In this document: positions 7,789 through 8,983 of the stretch, piece by piece
How positions within the stretch are numbered: position 1 is the first letter of the stretch
How the letters are laid out: each line of letters starts with the position of its first letter
NCBI GenBank assembly: GCA_002297865.1
Contig: DBKX01000294.1
Coordinates: 1-8,983 of the forward strand
Direction of reading: 5' to 3'
Source: Lachnoclostridium sp. UBA739
Lineage (GTDB): Bacteria; Bacillota_A; Clostridia; Lachnospirales; Lachnospiraceae
Length of the DNA: 8,983 nucleotides
Position numbers and translations under genes: made by a program
The notes under the pieces: generated by a model
The model's input: only the letters and a program-made list of their open reading frames with translations
What the model was told of the DNA's origin: nothing
The model's database searches: none

Positions 7789-8983
7789 CTATTTTGTCTT
7801 GTATACAAATAGAGCTATCTTATGAATTGTCTTTTCCTCATAGAGCTGCAATACCTCAATTTCTGTACCATACGTTTCTTTTATACGTTTTATAATATTC
7901 ATAGCATGAAGTTGCTCTAGCCCTAACTCCTGTATATCTACTTCAGTATCTATCTGATCTTTCATGATATTTAATTCCTCTGACAGCCATGTTTTCAGAT
8001 TTTCCTCTATTAACAATACCCCACTATCAGCTTGCTCAACTAGAACAGGTTTTTTAATCCTGTTTTTGTTCTTGTAGATATCACTAAGCTTTTTGTTTGC
8101 CGTTTTACTTTCTAGCTGTACAACATTCTTCTTTGATTTTTTGCGCTCTGGTACTGTTCCATCTTCATCAGCACTCTTAAGCCAATACTTTGTATTTGCA
8201 AATGCATAAGTAGGCAGGCTCATTCTATAAACTTCTTTGCCCTTATATATCTGTGCCCAGTCAACTGGCATTCCTGTCACCCATAATTTTGCAATCTGCT
8301 CAACATTTTCATGGGCAATCCATTTATCAACAAGTTCATTCCAGTCCTCATTCCCCATTAACTGTTTTAATATGGTATCTACTTTTCGTACATTTCCTTT
8401 GTAGACATTTGGACTGCTTGTGTTATCTTTAAGCAGCTTCGTCAATGTTTCTATTAATTCATGTAACGAACTGACCACAATTGCAATTCTCTCATCAAAC
8501 TCCACACGGCCTACATGCAATGTATAAGCCATGTCTTCTAAGGAAAATTCCTCTTCCTTTTGTTTGCTTAAAAATGTGAGGAACTCTTTTAAATATGCAT
8601 GCAATCTTTCTTCATTTTTTGCCGAAAGCATAAAACTTACTTCTTTGTTTAGTTGTTTCCTCTGTTCACGTTCTGGCTCATATTCTTCTAAGATCGCATG
8701 TACATTGGTTCCTGTTGCACCAAAAGCACTAATTGCAGCTCTTCGCTTACATTCCTGTAACTTTCCATTCACTTCTATCTTCTGTCGTTCCCAGAACTCT
8801 GTCTTATGTTGAATATAGAAAGCTGAATCCTTCATATTCAAGATAGGATTTTGTTCCTCGGAATGCAGACTCGGAACTAATGTTTTATAATATAACTGCA
8901 GGCACACTTTAATCAAACCAGCAACACCGGCTGCAGATTCTGTATGTCCAATATTTGATTTAACCGAACCAATCGCACAAAAC
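7789..8983 (-). CDS. Trans-AT polyketide synthase, C-terminal part (KS end, linker, serine-less ACP-like domain); 5' end outside window
   Basis: The frame is open from the right edge (first full codon at 8980-8982), so the gene begins outside the window; 397 codons are visible. The first ~100 residues are the C-terminal end of a ketosynthase. They include the KSNIGH motif, whose His (8944-8946) is one of the two catalytic histidines, and the closing motif SAFGATGTNVHAILEE. A ~165-residue post-KS linker follows, ending in the trans-AT-type signature SLPTYAFANTKYW (about 8178-8220), with no acyltransferase. A Lys-rich low-complexity stretch (about 8040-8150) leads to a terminal carrier-protein-like domain that lacks the pantetheine serine. 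The gene ends TAG TAA, with a further in-frame TGA three codons on. The next gene starts 29 bp downstream with MT-ACP, so this KS probably belongs to a module split across two polypeptides. The PKS assignment is certain; the role of the terminal domain is inferred. Confidence 0.95.
   Translation of the reverse strand, partial: FCAIGSVKSNIGHTESAAGVAGLIKVCLQLYYKTLVPSLHSEEQNPILNMKDSAFYIQHKTEFWERQKIEVNGKLQECKRRAAISAFGATGTNVHAILEEYEPEREQRKQLNKEVSFMLSAKNEERLHAYLKEFLTFLSKQKEEEFSLEDMAYTLHVGRVEFDERIAIVVSSLHELIETLTKLLKDNTSSPNVYKGNVRKVDTILKQLMGNEDWNELVDKWIAHENVEQIAKLWVTGMPVDWAQIYKGKEVYRMSLPTYAFANTKYWLKSADEDGTVPERKKSKKNVVQLESKTANKKLSDIYKNKNRIKKPVLVEQADSGVLLIEENLKTWLSEELNIMKDQIDTEVDIQELGLEQLHAMNIIKRIKETYGTEIEVLQLYEEKTIHKIALFVYKTK
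7798..8013 (-). other. Degenerate acyl-carrier-protein-like domain without the phosphopantetheine serine
   Basis: The last ~70 residues of the upstream PKS have ACP-like size, helical pattern and core motif. However, the canonical LGLDSL reads LGLEQL, so the residue that normally carries 4'-phosphopantetheine is Gln (codon CAA, 7912-7914) and the preceding Asp is Glu. The frame around it is intact (ELGLEQLHAMNIIKRI), so this is not a frameshift artefact. Such a domain cannot carry an acyl chain. Because it is the C-terminus of a protein whose partner starts with MT-ACP, it may be a vestigial ACP or have been kept as a docking or structural element; that role is inference. Confidence 0.82.

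Noticed and set aside
8914..8916. TTG at 8914-8916 as a gene start
   Set aside because: It is the Leu in GVAGLIKV, inside a KS. The frame is open upstream to the window edge and encodes the conserved KSNIGH segment.
1..8983. CRISPR arrays, tRNA/rRNA genes, insertion sequences, riboswitches, terminators
   Set aside because: None seen. Apart from the 29-bp intergenic gap and the TAG codon, the whole window is accounted for by PKS coding sequence.

Overview
The window is a piece of a large modular trans-acyltransferase (trans-AT) polyketide synthase operon, read entirely on the minus strand. The DNA is AT-rich. Gene starts use a strong AAGGAGG ribosome binding site, and the codons are A/T-ending with many Lys, Glu and Ile residues. 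This points to a low-GC Firmicute (Clostridia or Bacilli type), but the sequence does not fix the genus. Three ketosynthase (KS) domains are present and no acyltransferase domain, which is the hallmark of a trans-AT system loaded by a separate AT protein.

Layout in reading order, from the right edge to the left. (1) The 3' end of a PKS gene (7789 to beyond 8983) has the C-terminal part of a KS, a post-KS linker and a terminal carrier-protein-like domain whose phosphopantetheine serine is replaced by Gln. (2) After 29 bp with a textbook Shine-Dalgarno site, a second gene (7759 down to 2663, 1698 codons) encodes C-methyltransferase, ACP, KS, ketoreductase (KR) and ACP. The first KS plus the following MT-ACP form one module split over two proteins. 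(3) The second gene stops at an in-frame TAG (2663-2665), but the same frame stays open for the remaining 887 codons to the left edge. It encodes a full KS followed by two tandem ACPs, with no usable start codon before the KS core. The second and third parts therefore look like one megasynthase chain interrupted by an amber codon.

Inferred chemistry: KS1 extends the chain and the MT alpha-methylates it on the first intact ACP. KS2 then extends it, and the KR reduces the beta-keto group if it is functional; its NADPH-binding glycine motif is damaged. KS3 extends it onto a pair of ACPs that both carry the Trp typical of ACPs used by HMG-synthase beta-branching cassettes, so a beta-alkyl branch is predicted there. 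The cassette, the trans-AT and the rest of the assembly line must lie outside the window.

There is no RNA gene, mobile element, CRISPR array, terminator or convincing promoter. The only non-coding DNA is the 29-bp gap at 7760-7788. The points most worth checking are the in-frame amber codon, the serine-less terminal ACP, the damaged KR nucleotide motif and the Trp-flagged tandem ACPs.
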